Positions 36,280 to 44,965 of a stretch of 64,000 nt of DNA are shown here, one piece after another. Position 1 is the first letter of the stretch. Every line of letters starts with the position of its first letter. Both the position numbers and the translations under genes were made by a program. Source of the stretch: Pseudocalidococcus sp964653145 (GTDB lineage: Bacteria > Cyanobacteriota > Cyanobacteriia > Thermosynechococcales > Thermosynechococcaceae); the NCBI GenBank assembly GCA_964653145.1, contig CAZZCG010000005.1, positions 1 through 64,000 of the forward strand. The letters are read 5' to 3'. Below the pieces are notes generated by a model. The model did no database searches. It saw only the letters and a list, made by a program, of their open reading frames with translations, and was not told the origin of the DNA.

Positions 36280-36549
36280 ATGCCAACAATTAGTATGTTT
36301 TATGGGATTTTGGTGAATATGTATGCACTGGATACTGATAGGCATCATAGTCCACATATTCATATTCGCTATGCTGAGTTTAAGGCTGTTTTGCGTATTC
36401 CTGATGGTGAAGTTCTGGATGGTACGTTACCTGGTAAACAAATGAAGCTGGTACAAGCCTGGATCGTTCTACATCAAGATGAACTGATGGCAGACTGGCA
36501 GCTTGCGAGTGAAGGGCAAACACCTTTTAAAATTGACCCGTTAAGATGA
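36280..36549 (+). CDS. DUF4160 domain protein (toxin-antitoxin-like pair, first gene)
   Basis: An 89-residue intact DUF4160 protein: PTISMFYGILVNMYALDTDRHHSPHIHIRY, then EFKAVLRIPDGEVLDGTLP and KLVQAWIVLHQDELMADWQL. The His-rich PHIH motif is the family signature. DUF4160 genes are usually paired with DUF2442 genes, as here (the partner starts 10 bases later). The pair behaves in distribution like a toxin-antitoxin module, but its biochemistry is not established. It stands between two broken copies of a Wzt-like gene. Confidence 0.82.
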   Translation: MPTISMFYGILVNMYALDTDRHHSPHIHIRYAEFKAVLRIPDGEVLDGTLPGKQMKLVQAWIVLHQDELMADWQLASEGQTPFKIDPLR

Positions 36550-36558
36550 GAGATTTTT

Positions 36559-36795
36559 ATGACACCCGATGTTGTGCAAGTATGGGCTTTTCCAGATTAT
36601 AAGCTACGGATAAAGTTTGAAAATGGAGAGCTTAAAGTGTTTGATATGAAACCATATCTTGATTACCAAATCTTTGCCGATTTGAAATCTGAGAATTTAT
36701 TTATGCGGGCTAGTATTGCTCATGGTACTGTAGTATGGTCGGATGAAATTGATATTTCTCCAGACACACTTTATTTTAAAGGCGAAACACTTTAA
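36559..36795 (+). CDS. DUF2442 domain protein (toxin-antitoxin-like pair, second gene)
   Basis: A 78-residue intact DUF2442 protein with the family pattern VWAFPDYKLRIKFENGELKV, FDMKPYLDY and VVWSDEIDISPDTLYF. Partner of the DUF4160 gene just upstream, 10 bases apart, most likely on one transcript. The fold is small and beta-rich; the role is unproven. AT-rich like its neighbour and without the host GGCCTGG motif. Confidence 0.82.
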   Translation: MTPDVVQVWAFPDYKLRIKFENGELKVFDMKPYLDYQIFADLKSENLFMRASIAHGTVVWSDEIDISPDTLYFKGETL

Positions 36796-36847
36796 AGCAT
36801 AATTATTGCTTAACCATTTTCTTTATCTTCCTTAGCTTCCTTCTACT

Positions 36848-36910
36848 ATGTCTGACTCGATGATCCGGGCGGAAAATTTAGGGAAGAATTACGTTTTGTC
36901 CACTAGCAGC
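36848..36910 (+). pseudogene. Wzt-like ABC exporter ATPase remnant, copy 2 (5' end only)
   Basis: A second copy of the same gene start: MSDSMIRAENLGKNYVLS, closely matching copy 1 at 35909 in both protein and DNA. After about 20 codons the resemblance ends, although the frame stays open to a TGA near 36983. Only the 5' fragment is present. Confidence 0.7.
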
Positions 36911-36997
36911 ACAACGACCTGTTCCCGCTTAATGTCAGGCTCTACTTTTTATAGATTGGGCTACCCTACAATCGAGGAAGTATGAGGGTAATGGAGA

Positions 36998-37780
36998 ATG
37001 TACCAAACCTCCCCGCCGCTGTCACCTCGGGATACTTTGCCGACGATGTATGATCTGCCCAGCGAGGATCCGCAGGAGCCTGGTTTGCCCGATGAATTTC
37101 ACTTACTTCAACCCGAACTCTTGCGTCAAACCTTTTGCCCTCCTACCTATGAACCAGATGCAGTTTTTACAGGCAGCGACTTAAATCTTTACTGCGACCT
37201 GTATCACCCCCAGTGGTATAAGCGCCCAGATTGGTTTGGGGTCTTGGGAGTCTCACGCCTGTATGATCAACAGGATTTACGCCTTAGCTATGTCATTTGG
37301 CAAGAGGGTGTAACTCCGTTTGTAGTGGTGGAATTACTATCCCCCGGAACCGAGAAAGAATATCTGGGGCAAAATTTACGGGATACTAGCCAACCGCCCA
37401 GCAAATGGACTGTTTATGAGCAAATGTTGAGAATTCCTTACTATTTTGTCTTTAATCGCTATACGGATGAATTATAAGCTTTTGGCCTGGTGCAGGAAAG
37501 TTATCGCCCTTTACCTATTATGGGGCCTGGGGTTTGGCTACCTAAAGCTCAGTTAGGTTTAGGGCTATGGCAGGGGCAATATCAAGGGATTGAGCGGTGT
37601 TGGTTACGTTGGTATGACCAGGATTCCCAGTGGATTTTGACGCCGGCAGAACAGGCCATGGCATTAGCTCAGGAAGAATCCCAGCGGGCGGATCGGGAAA
37701 AAGCCAGAGCGGATCGGCTGGCGGCTAGGCTCAAGGATTTAGGGGTTGAACTGGATGAACTAGCTGATGAAACCAGATAA
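36998..37780 (+). pseudogene. Uma2 family endonuclease gene broken by one in-frame stop
   Basis: One continuous frame encodes a longer-type Uma2/DUF820 protein. Residues 1-159 include PDWFGVLGVSRL and YVIWQEGVTPFVVVELLSPG, ending at YYFVFNRYTDEL. A single TAA (37475-37477) interrupts it, then the same frame goes on with AFGLVQESYRPLPIMGPGVWL, WLRWYDQDSQWILTPAEQA and a Glu/Arg-rich coiled-coil tail. Intact relatives read straight through this site. No frameshift is needed. Either a recent nonsense mutation or a sequencing error; the truncated product would still contain the nuclease core. Confidence 0.82.
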
Positions 37781-37970
37781 GTGGTTTTACGAGTTGTTTT
37801 TATTCCAGCCTAAGATTTTTGGGGAGTTGATGACGGGGATTGATATGAGTTAGAGTTTTGCCTACAGTGCGCTAGTTGTGAGGGAACAATGTGCGATATT
37901 GGAGGCTGTTTGCAGGATAGGCTTGAACCCTGAGGCAGAACTTAGGATAAAACTGGAAACAAACTTATAG
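37767..37970 (+). pseudogene. Rpn/DUF2887-like nuclease remnant
   Basis: Overlapping the end of the Uma2 pseudogene, an ATG at 37767 opens MKPDKWFYELFLFQPKIFGE, then LMTGIDMS, a TAG at 37851, and in the same frame SFAYSALVVREQCAILEA to a TAG at 37968. The start resembles Rpn-type/DUF2887 nucleases (MKTDxxFYxLFQxxPxIxFEL...). The remaining 200 or so residues of that family are absent. AT-rich, clearly non-functional if the resemblance holds. Confidence 0.5.
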
Positions 37971-38083
37971 AAGATTCCAGGCCTTGAAGGATGTCTTGAT
38001 TTGAATTAGGCTCTTTGGACAGGGCATCTTCTCCAATGTTTAGAAGCATAGGAACTCAAGATGTGATTGAAGAGCTTGTGATT

Positions 38084-38107
38084 TACTCTGAAAAACATTT
38101 CAGAGTA
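38084..38107. terminator. Perfect 10-base hairpin upstream of cysC
   Basis: TACTCTGAAA and TTTCAGAGTA form a perfect 10-pair stem with a 4-base loop, about 105 bases before the cysC ATG. There is no clean T-run on either side, so a terminator is possible but an operator or a mobile-element end is equally so. It marks the join between the graveyard of broken genes and the glycan cluster. Confidence 0.4.
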
Positions 38108-38212
38108 TGATTTCGATTCACCTGTAACTCATCTGAGGGGTTTCACAAAATTCATGCTAGGGTTGCATCTATATCCACTGCACTTTTATAAGCTATTGAA
38201 GGAATAGAATTC

Positions 38213-38764
38213 ATGGATATTGGAGCTACACTGTGGTTTACAGGCCTTAGTGGTGCTGGCAAAACAACGATTAGCTTGGAAGTGGCAAAAATCCTTCGTG
38301 AGCGAGGACTCAAAGTGGAAGTCCTAGATGGGGATATCGTCCGGCAAAATCTGACTAAAGGGCTGGGCTTCAGTCGTGCAGATCGGGATGAAAATATTCG
38401 TCGCATTGGGTTTGTTGCCAATTTATTGACTCGCAATGGCGTTGTTGTATTGGTTTCAGCTATTTCACCCTACCGGGATATCCGAGATGAGGTTCGGCAA
38501 AAAATTGGCAGCAGTTTCATTGAAATTTTTGTCAATGCTCCCTTGTCCACCTGTGAAGAAAGAGATGTGAAGGGCTTATACAAGCGGGCTAGGCAGGGCG
38601 AAATTCAGTTCTTTACAGGCATTGATGATCCCTATGAACCGCCCGTTAACCCAGATGTCGAATGCTTGACAGCAGAGGAAAGTATTAGTGAAAGTGTCGC
38701 TAAGGTTATTAAAAAACTAGATTCGTTCTATGAAAGCTTGCCTCTAACATCATCTTTTCTATAA
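38213..38764 (+). CDS. cysC: Adenylylsulfate (APS) kinase
   Basis: A 183-residue APS kinase that phosphorylates adenylylsulfate to PAPS. Walker A is GLSGAGKTT (11-19). The family motifs LDGDIVRQNLTKGLGFSRADR and DENIRRIGFVA (APS binding) are intact, as are FVNAPLSTCEERDVKGLY and the lid region FTGIDDPYEPP. Full length. No sulfate-assimilation gene is nearby. It stands at the head of a glycan cluster with two sulfotransferases (43450, 44966), both of which need PAPS, so its likely job here is to feed them. Only moderately AT-rich. Confidence 0.95.
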   Translation: MDIGATLWFTGLSGAGKTTISLEVAKILRERGLKVEVLDGDIVRQNLTKGLGFSRADRDENIRRIGFVANLLTRNGVVVLVSAISPYRDIRDEVRQKIGSSFIEIFVNAPLSTCEERDVKGLYKRARQGEIQFFTGIDDPYEPPVNPDVECLTAEESISESVAKVIKKLDSFYESLPLTSSFL

Positions 38765-39171
38765 TTTGGGAATTAATTTTTATCCTGATATTTTTAATAC
38801 TGGGAAACAATTTTACGATGTCTTGAATATAGATTTCGGATTCCATTTTGAGTTTAATGATATTAGCAAATTTGTGGAGGAGTCTTTGGCTTCATGGAAG
38901 CAACTTCTTGCTAGTGTTGTACTGGGGCATTTTTTTGGGTAGGGTTCAAGGTATTTTTCGGTAGACAAAATATTTATATTTGTTAATATCATTTGGATGG
39001 AAAATTGAGGTAAAAAACCTCTGTTGTCGGATACTAGCTCCAAAAAAAACGAGATACGGTTTTGCAGAAGCGCATAACTTGTTTTATGTCAAGGATTTCG
39101 CAGTATCTTAGGAAATTTTGGTTAAGAATTCAATCATGCTCTTGTTTTAACTTGGGGACTTTATCACCACT
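38765..39171. other. AT-rich gap with a possible decayed reading frame
   Basis: About 400 bases between cysC and the ABC transporter. One frame stays open from 38763 to a TAG at 38940 and reads sensibly (for example NIDFGFHFEFNDISKFVEE and LASWKQLLASVVLG), as if it were the tail of a lost gene, but I do not recognise it and it has no good start. The rest is AT-rich with a small GAGGT-A5-ACCTC hairpin near 39010. Confidence 0.4.
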
Positions 39172-40926
39172 GTGGATACTTCACATAGCCTATTTACTCT
39201 CCTCGGACGGCTTTTTCAGTATCTCTCGCCTCGGCGCCGTCGCCAGTTAGTGTTAACCGCTACCCTAATGTTGGTCTGCTCACTGGCTGAAATTGTTAGT
39301 TTGAGTGCGGTAATCCCTTTTTTGGCAGTGTTGTCAGAACCAGAGAAAATTTGGGCGGCGAGTTGGACTCAACCCGTATCTCGGTGGCTTGGGTGGCAAA
39401 CTCCGGCTGATATGAGAACAGCAATTTGCCTTTTGTTTGCTCTGGTGGCCGCGGGGGTGGGGGGAATCCGAATTTTGATGCTTTGGGTCAACTTCAAATT
39501 GGCCAATGCAATCGGTGAAGATTTAGGGACAGAGGCCTATCGTCGAACGCTCTATCAGCCCTACCAGGTGCATGTGTCTCGCAACAGCAGTGAGGTGCAG
39601 GCAGTGATAACGGTTGATGTGCAATCTGTTGTTCTCTCGATTCAGAGTCTATTGCATTTGGCTACGGCGCTTTTGGTGAGTTTGGGCCTCATTCTGACCC
39701 TGATTTGGATTAACCCTCAGGTGGCGCTAATTGTCACAGTTGCCTTGGGAGCTATTTATGGCTATGTGGTTAAAACTGCTCGAAAACGCCTAAGAAAAAA
39801 CAGTCAAGGGATTGTGGTGGGACGGCGGAGAATGGTGCAAATATTGCAGGAGGGCCTCGGGGCGATCCGCGACATTATCCTTGATGGCAACCAAGATTAC
39901 TACGTTAAAAACTTTCAGAAGACGTTGCAACGTTTGTGTTCAGCCCAAACGGTGAATGGGTTTATTAGTGCCTATCCCCGCTACGGATTAGAGGCAGCGG
40001 CCTTAGTGGTGATTGCAGCCCTGGCTTGGGGACTAAGCTACTCCGAAACCGACTCCAATATTTTAGCAACGTTGGGAGTATATGCCCTAGGGGGGCAGCG
40101 GTTATTGCCAGCGGTACAGCAAATATATTTATGTTGGTCTTCCCTGTCAGGAAATTATGCTTCCATTGGTGTTGTTTTGAGTTATGTGGAGCAACCAATT
40201 GATTCCACTTGGGGCAACCCCGTTGAACGAGCTTTGTCATTCAAGGATACTATAAGGTTTGAGAATGTTAGTTTTGTGTATCAAGCGAGTTCTCCTTGGA
40301 TGTTGAAAGATTTGAACTTTACGATTCGAGCTGGTGAACGGGTCGGTTTTGTGGGTAAAACAGGGAGTGGCAAAAGTACCTGTTTAGACTTGCTTATGGG
40401 ACTGCTTGTGCCGAGCCAAGGTCAAATTTTAGTTGATGGAATTCATTTAACGGGTGACTATTTAAGACGTTGGCAAAAATGCATTGCCCATGTACCACAG
40501 AGCGTTTATTTGGCAGATGCTTCGATTGCAGAAAATATTGCTTTGGGGGTACCGATGAGACAGATTGATATGGAACGAATTAGGCAGGCTGCTGAAATGG
40601 CCCAGATAGCAGATTTCATTGAAGTTCAGCCCCAGGGGTATGAAAGCTTTGTTGGGGAAAGGGGAATTCGTTTGAGCGGGGGGCAAAGACAACGAATTGG
40701 AATTGCCCGTGCGTTGTACAAGCAGGCAAAGGTTTTGGTGTTTGATGAAGCGACTAGTGCCTTGGATAATTTGACAGAAAGGGAGTTAATGGATTCGATA
40801 AATAGTTTAAGCAATCAATTTACAATTATTTTAATTGCCCATCGCTTAAGTACAATTAAGAATTGTGATAAAGTTTTCGAGGTCGGTTTTGGACAAGTTC
40901 AGGAAAGCTTTAAAAATAGACGTTGA
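39172..40926 (+). CDS. ABC transporter, fused permease and ATPase, PglK/MsbA type
   Basis: A 584-residue half-transporter: six membrane spans in residues 20-310 and a nucleotide-binding domain from about 350. Walker A GKTGSGKST (near 393), signature LSGGQRQR (near 501), Walker B VLVFDEATSALD (near 522) and H-loop LIAHRLST are all intact. The sequence style (LSAVIPFLAVLSEPE) resembles the lipid-linked oligosaccharide flippase PglK and related exporters. Translation begins at the GTG at 39172. As the only complete transporter of the cluster, it likely flips the undecaprenyl-linked glycan to the periplasm. Composition is near host-like. Confidence 0.9.
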   Translation: MDTSHSLFTLLGRLFQYLSPRRRRQLVLTATLMLVCSLAEIVSLSAVIPFLAVLSEPEKIWAASWTQPVSRWLGWQTPADMRTAICLLFALVAAGVGGIRILMLWVNFKLANAIGEDLGTEAYRRTLYQPYQVHVSRNSSEVQAVITVDVQSVVLSIQSLLHLATALLVSLGLILTLIWINPQVALIVTVALGAIYGYVVKTARKRLRKNSQGIVVGRRRMVQILQEGLGAIRDIILDGNQDYYVKNFQKTLQRLCSAQTVNGFISAYPRYGLEAAALVVIAALAWGLSYSETDSNILATLGVYALGGQRLLPAVQQIYLCWSSLSGNYASIGVVLSYVEQPIDSTWGNPVERALSFKDTIRFENVSFVYQASSPWMLKDLNFTIRAGERVGFVGKTGSGKSTCLDLLMGLLVPSQGQILVDGIHLTGDYLRRWQKCIAHVPQSVYLADASIAENIALGVPMRQIDMERIRQAAEMAQIADFIEVQPQGYESFVGERGIRLSGGQRQRIGIARALYKQAKVLVFDEATSALDNLTERELMDSINSLSNQFTIILIAHRLSTIKNCDKVFEVGFGQVQESFKNRR

Positions 40927-41032
40927 GCGGCATTTCATGGAGGTATTATTCCATGTGTCGTTTATTGGGCTTCTACTCCAAGTAAAGCATTTATTTTTCT
41001 TTCCCAAAATGATTGCAGGTTTATAAATAAAT

Positions 41033-41713
41033 ATGAAAATGAGAATGATTAAATCACTTGTTAGGAAAATTAATAAGCAAATTCAATACCAAAATATGAG
41101 AAAAATATATCGTAGGTTTCACGACTTCACAATGATACCAGAGACAACATATATTAATAACCTGATTCTTGCAGGAAAAATTACTAATATTGAAGGCAGT
41201 ATTGTTGAATGTGGTGTTTGGCGGGGTGGTATGATTGCAGGAATTGCTTCATTGTTGGGTAATGAAAGGAAATATTATTTATTTGATAGCTTTGAAGGCT
41301 TGCCTAATGTAGAAGAAGTAGATGGAGAGGCGGCCCTTAGGTGGCAAAGTGATATTAAATCACCTACTTACCATAATAACTGTAGTGCTCCGAAAGAATT
41401 GGCAGAAAAAGCGATGAAACTTTCTGGAGTAACACAATATTTTATAAGTAAAGGATGGTTTGAAGATACCTTACCGACTTTCGACAAAAATAGTGCAATC
41501 GCTTTGCTGCGCCTTGATGGAGATTGGTATAAATCTACGAAAATTTGCTTGGATACTCTATTTGATTTAGTTGTAACAGGTGGTGTAATTATTTTGGACG
41601 ATTACTACGCTTGGGATGGTTGCAGTAGGGCACTACATGATTTCTTGAGTGAAAATAAAGTAAAAGAAAGAATTAGTTGTCTTTCGGGAATTTGTTACTT
41701 GGTGAAACAGTAA
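41033..41713 (+). CDS. TylF/MycF family O-methyltransferase
   Basis: A 226-residue SAM-dependent methyltransferase of the macrocin-O-methyltransferase group, which methylate sugar hydroxyls. Motifs: GSIVECGVWRGGMIAGIASL (SAM site), YLFDSFEGLP, the metal-binding LLRLDGDWYKST and GGVIILDDYYAW. The D...DD residues that bind Mg are intact. It opens the AT-rich core of the cluster. The next methyltransferase starts eight bases after its stop, so the two are a unit. Its likely target is a sugar of the cluster's glycan. Confidence 0.9.
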   Translation: MKMRMIKSLVRKINKQIQYQNMRKIYRRFHDFTMIPETTYINNLILAGKITNIEGSIVECGVWRGGMIAGIASLLGNERKYYLFDSFEGLPNVEEVDGEAALRWQSDIKSPTYHNNCSAPKELAEKAMKLSGVTQYFISKGWFEDTLPTFDKNSAIALLRLDGDWYKSTKICLDTLFDLVVTGGVIILDDYYAWDGCSRALHDFLSENKVKERISCLSGICYLVKQ

Positions 41714-41721
41714 GTCTCAAA

Positions 41722-42474
41722 ATGTCTAACAATAATATTGATTACGAACATTCAAAAAATATTCATCTGTCAGATGGTCCTTCGGAAATCGTGCCGATAA
41801 TCATCGAGAACTATCAACCTAAGAGTGTACTAGATGTAGGTTGCGGACTTGGGATTTGGTTGAACTTTATTATAAAGGAAGGAATAGTCGACTGCATGGG
41901 GATTGACGGCATTGATATTGATGATCGTGCGATTATGTTCTCAAAGGAGAAATTTCAATGCCAAGATCTAACAAAGCCTTGGAAATTGCAGAGAAGGTTC
42001 GATTTGGCATTGTGTTTAGAAGTTGCAGAACATTTACACGCTGATTTTGCAGATTGTCTGATACATTGCTTAACCAACCATGCAGACTTAGTGATTTTTT
42101 CCGCAGCTTGTCCTCATCAAGATGGACAGGGCCACATTAACTGTCAATGGCCTGCTTATTGGCAGGAAATATTCAATAAATATCAATATGTTTGCTCTGA
42201 TGATATTAGACCCTTAATTTGGGATATAAATTTTCCAGAATATTGGTATAAGCAAAATATATTTGTTGCTCGTAGAGATCCCAAAAGTTCGGGTAAAGAG
42301 GCAAGAATAATGCCTTTAGTTCATCCAGATATGTATGAGAGTTGTTATCAAAAATATTTAAAACTCCTTAATTCGCATAAAGCAATATTTTCAAAAAAAG
42401 ATATGATGACTATGTTTAGAGTTTGGAGAAAGAAGCTGATTTCGCTCAAGCTATGTATTAAAAGCATATTTTAA
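41722..42474 (+). CDS. Class I SAM-dependent methyltransferase
   Basis: A 250-residue methyltransferase with VLDVGCGLGIWLNFI (motif I), CMGIDGIDIDDRAIMF and FDLALCLEVAEHLHADFADCLI, and the group signature SAACPHQDGQGHINCQWPAYW. That last stretch recurs in methyltransferases of surface-polysaccharide clusters. The ATG at 41722 is preferred to an in-frame ATG at 41677 that would overlap the previous gene by 37 bases. AT-rich codon use. Substrate unknown; presumably a glycan residue. Confidence 0.87.
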   Translation: MSNNNIDYEHSKNIHLSDGPSEIVPIIIENYQPKSVLDVGCGLGIWLNFIIKEGIVDCMGIDGIDIDDRAIMFSKEKFQCQDLTKPWKLQRRFDLALCLEVAEHLHADFADCLIHCLTNHADLVIFSAACPHQDGQGHINCQWPAYWQEIFNKYQYVCSDDIRPLIWDINFPEYWYKQNIFVARRDPKSSGKEARIMPLVHPDMYESCYQKYLKLLNSHKAIFSKKDMMTMFRVWRKKLISLKLCIKSIF

Positions 42475-42501
42475 ACTAATGGTTCGCATTTAAAGGTAAG
42501 C

Positions 42502-43401
42502 ATGATTTCTGTTATTATTTGTACCCACAACCCAAAACAGAAATATCTGTCGCAAGTATTAGATGCTTTAGATCAACAAACATTATCTTCGCATTTATGG
42601 GAACTTTTGCTGGTTGACAATGCTAGCGATAAAATTCTTGCATTGGAAATTGACATGACATGGCATCCTAACGCCCGACATATCAGGGAAGAACAGCTAG
42701 GGTTGACTTCTGCTAGGGTTAGGGGAATTAAAGAATCTAATGCTGAAATTTTAGTTTTTGTTGACGATGATAATATCTTGAGTTCTGACTATTTAGAAAA
42801 TACTCTTAAAATCAGTCATGACTATCCCTTCATAGGTGCTTGGGGAGGGATAATTGATCCTCTCTTCGAAGGAGAACCTCCAGATTGGATTTATCCATAT
42901 CTAGACCTATTAGCAGTTCGTCAATTTGAACATGATGTTTGGTCTAATTTGCCGTTTCCATATTACACAGCACCTTGTGGAGCTGGTTTGTGTATTCGCA
43001 GAGTTGTGATGGAAAAATACCTTTCATACCTTAGAGATGATCCTATCCGGCTCAGTTTAGATAGAAAAGGGAGTAATTTATCCTCATGTGGAGATTCTGA
43101 CTTAGCTTTAACCGCATGTGATATTGGTTTAGGTACTGGACGATTCACAAGCTTAAAAATGAAGCATATTATACCCGAGTTTAGATGTCAGGAAGAATAT
43201 ATTATCAGACTGGCTGAGGGGCTAGCGTTTTCTGGTATTCTCTTAGCTAAGGTGCGCGATCTACCTGTTCCTAGAATATCTTTCAAAGATTGGTTTCGCG
43301 ATTATGCAAAGGAGTTTTTAATGAATGGCTTAGAAAAAAAAGTATCCCGAGCCAAACGCAGGGGGCAAGCTAAAGGAATAGAGTTTATTTCTACTTTGTA
43401 A
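42502..43401 (+). CDS. Glycosyltransferase family 2
   Basis: A 299-residue GT-A fold enzyme. The N-terminus SVIICTHNPKQKYLSQVLDA and DNASD bind the nucleotide sugar. The metal-binding D-x-D element is FVDDDN near residue 93, and the acceptor-side acidic motif is CGDSDLAL near 198. Cytoplasmic, no membrane span. AT-rich. It is the first of the cluster's glycosyltransferases and lies between methyltransferase and sulfotransferase genes on the same strand. Confidence 0.9.
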   Translation: MISVIICTHNPKQKYLSQVLDALDQQTLSSHLWELLLVDNASDKILALEIDMTWHPNARHIREEQLGLTSARVRGIKESNAEILVFVDDDNILSSDYLENTLKISHDYPFIGAWGGIIDPLFEGEPPDWIYPYLDLLAVRQFEHDVWSNLPFPYYTAPCGAGLCIRRVVMEKYLSYLRDDPIRLSLDRKGSNLSSCGDSDLALTACDIGLGTGRFTSLKMKHIIPEFRCQEEYIIRLAEGLAFSGILLAKVRDLPVPRISFKDWFRDYAKEFLMNGLEKKVSRAKRRGQAKGIEFISTL

Positions 43402-43449
43402 GTAGATCGTTTAAGTGAACATAGCTTCCTGGCGAATAGTAAAAATATT

Positions 43450-44076
43450 ATGGCATTAATCTCTCTGGAAAAAAAGTTTATATTCGTCCATGTCTATAAA
43501 TGTGGTGGGACAAGTATGGCAACTAGTCTAGCCCCTTATTGTCAAAAAAACGTTTGGGGAGATTTCTTGCGAAAGCTAAGTATCATACCTGATTTGTCTA
43601 ACATTTCAGCAAGAACTCCCCACCATCCCACTGCATTGGAAATTAAAAATAATATTTCTCCTAAATACTGGGATGAATTTTATAAATTTGCTTTCGTGAG
43701 AAATCCTTATGACATGGAGGTTTCTTTATATTACTACATGAGACAAAAAAAGTCTCATAGATACCACGATCTTGTTAGTCGTATGAATAGTTTTGATGAA
43801 TATATTGAGTGGCGAGTAAATAGGAATGTTGTTTATCAATATGATTATATTACTGACCAGAATGGTGACATGATTGTCGATTTCGTTGGTAGATTCGAGA
43901 ATATGCATCACGATTTTCTATCCGTTTGTAAGCATATAGGACTATGTTTAGAGCTTCCTAAATTAAATGAATCAAAAAGAAACCGAAACTACCGTGATAT
44001 TTATTCTGAGTATTCACAAAGATTAGTTAAAGAACGGTTTGAAAAAGATTTAAACTTTTTTAATTATGAATTCTAG
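43450..44076 (+). CDS. Sulfotransferase family 2 protein
   Basis: A 208-residue PAPS-dependent sulfotransferase of the carbohydrate (Sulfotransfer_2) type. The 5'-phosphosulfate loop is VHVYKCGGTSM (residues 13-23) and the 3'-phosphate site is AFVRNPYDMEVSLYYYM near 80-96. These enzymes put sulfate on sugar hydroxyls or amines. Full-length for a bacterial member. With cysC at 38213 and a second sulfotransferase at 44966 it argues for a sulfated glycan. Strongly AT-rich, no host motif, so probably acquired. Confidence 0.88.
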   Translation: MALISLEKKFIFVHVYKCGGTSMATSLAPYCQKNVWGDFLRKLSIIPDLSNISARTPHHPTALEIKNNISPKYWDEFYKFAFVRNPYDMEVSLYYYMRQKKSHRYHDLVSRMNSFDEYIEWRVNRNVVYQYDYITDQNGDMIVDFVGRFENMHHDFLSVCKHIGLCLELPKLNESKRNRNYRDIYSEYSQRLVKERFEKDLNFFNYEF

Positions 44077-44106
44077 GCTTAAACTTAAATGAATGTTGTA
44101 TGATTG

Positions 44107-44943
44107 ATGAACTTTAAATACAAGGATAAATCATCTTTTTTAACAGTGACAATTATTACTGTTGTTTTTAATGGACAGAATGTTGTTGAAAAGACGATTC
44201 AAAGTGTCATTGGACAAGATTACCCTAATATTCAGTACATTATCGTTGACGGAGGTTCGACAGATAAAACAGATGAAATCATCAACAAATATATTGATAA
44301 AATCAGCTTTTTTCTCAGCGAACCGGACGAAGGTATTTATGATGCTATGAACAAAGGGGCGAACCTGGCTACAGGAGAATGGATTCTCTATATGAATGCC
44401 GGAGATACCTTCTATGACTGTAATTCAATTAGTAAGGTTAGCAATCTCTTTGACACCGACGCAGATATTATTTGTGCAGGTGCGGAAAAAATATTGATTG
44501 ATGAATTGCAAACTAGACATTTTCGAGTTTATCCAAGCGACTTAAACCAGATGTGGAAACAGATGCCGACTGTTCATCAAGCTATTCTTGTTAGAACCAC
44601 CTGTCAAAAGGAGTATCAATTTAACACAAGCTATCAGTGGTGTGCTGATCACGAAATGTTTGTAAGAATGTATGTTGATAAAAAAAAGTTTTTTATCATT
44701 AATACTCTGTTTTGCTATTTTGACTGTTCAGGCGGTCAGGCAAGGAGCCCATTGCTGTATATCAAAGAACGTTGGATGCTTAGCAAAAATGTGGCTCCAT
44801 TTTATCTCAGATTGACTTATTTTGGATATGAATATCTTAGTTGCCTGATATTAAGTCCTATTATTAGATTTTGTAAGTCTATAACCCCAGATTCGGTTAT
44901 TCTTAAGTTGCGACAAATCCGTGGAACAAACGGAAATATGTAA
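44107..44943 (+). CDS. Glycosyltransferase family 2 (WfgS/WcaE-like)
   Basis: A 278-residue GT-A enzyme with TIITVVFNGQNVVEKTIQSV, IVDGGSTDKTDEII, the group-specific SEPDEGIYDAMNKG, and NAGD (about residue 98) in place of the usual DxD. This subgroup is frequent in O-antigen and colanic-acid-type clusters. The ATG at 44107 follows an in-frame TTG and is the more likely start. AT-rich, placed between the two sulfotransferase genes. Confidence 0.9.
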   Translation: MNFKYKDKSSFLTVTIITVVFNGQNVVEKTIQSVIGQDYPNIQYIIVDGGSTDKTDEIINKYIDKISFFLSEPDEGIYDAMNKGANLATGEWILYMNAGDTFYDCNSISKVSNLFDTDADIICAGAEKILIDELQTRHFRVYPSDLNQMWKQMPTVHQAILVRTTCQKEYQFNTSYQWCADHEMFVRMYVDKKKFFIINTLFCYFDCSGGQARSPLLYIKERWMLSKNVAPFYLRLTYFGYEYLSCLILSPIIRFCKSITPDSVILKLRQIRGTNGNM

Positions 44944-44965
44944 GTTTTGTAACTAATTTATTATT

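Noticed and set aside
41677..41721. Upstream start for the second methyltransferase
   Set aside because: It would overlap the TylF-type gene by 37 bases, and the ATG at 41722 gives the usual family length.
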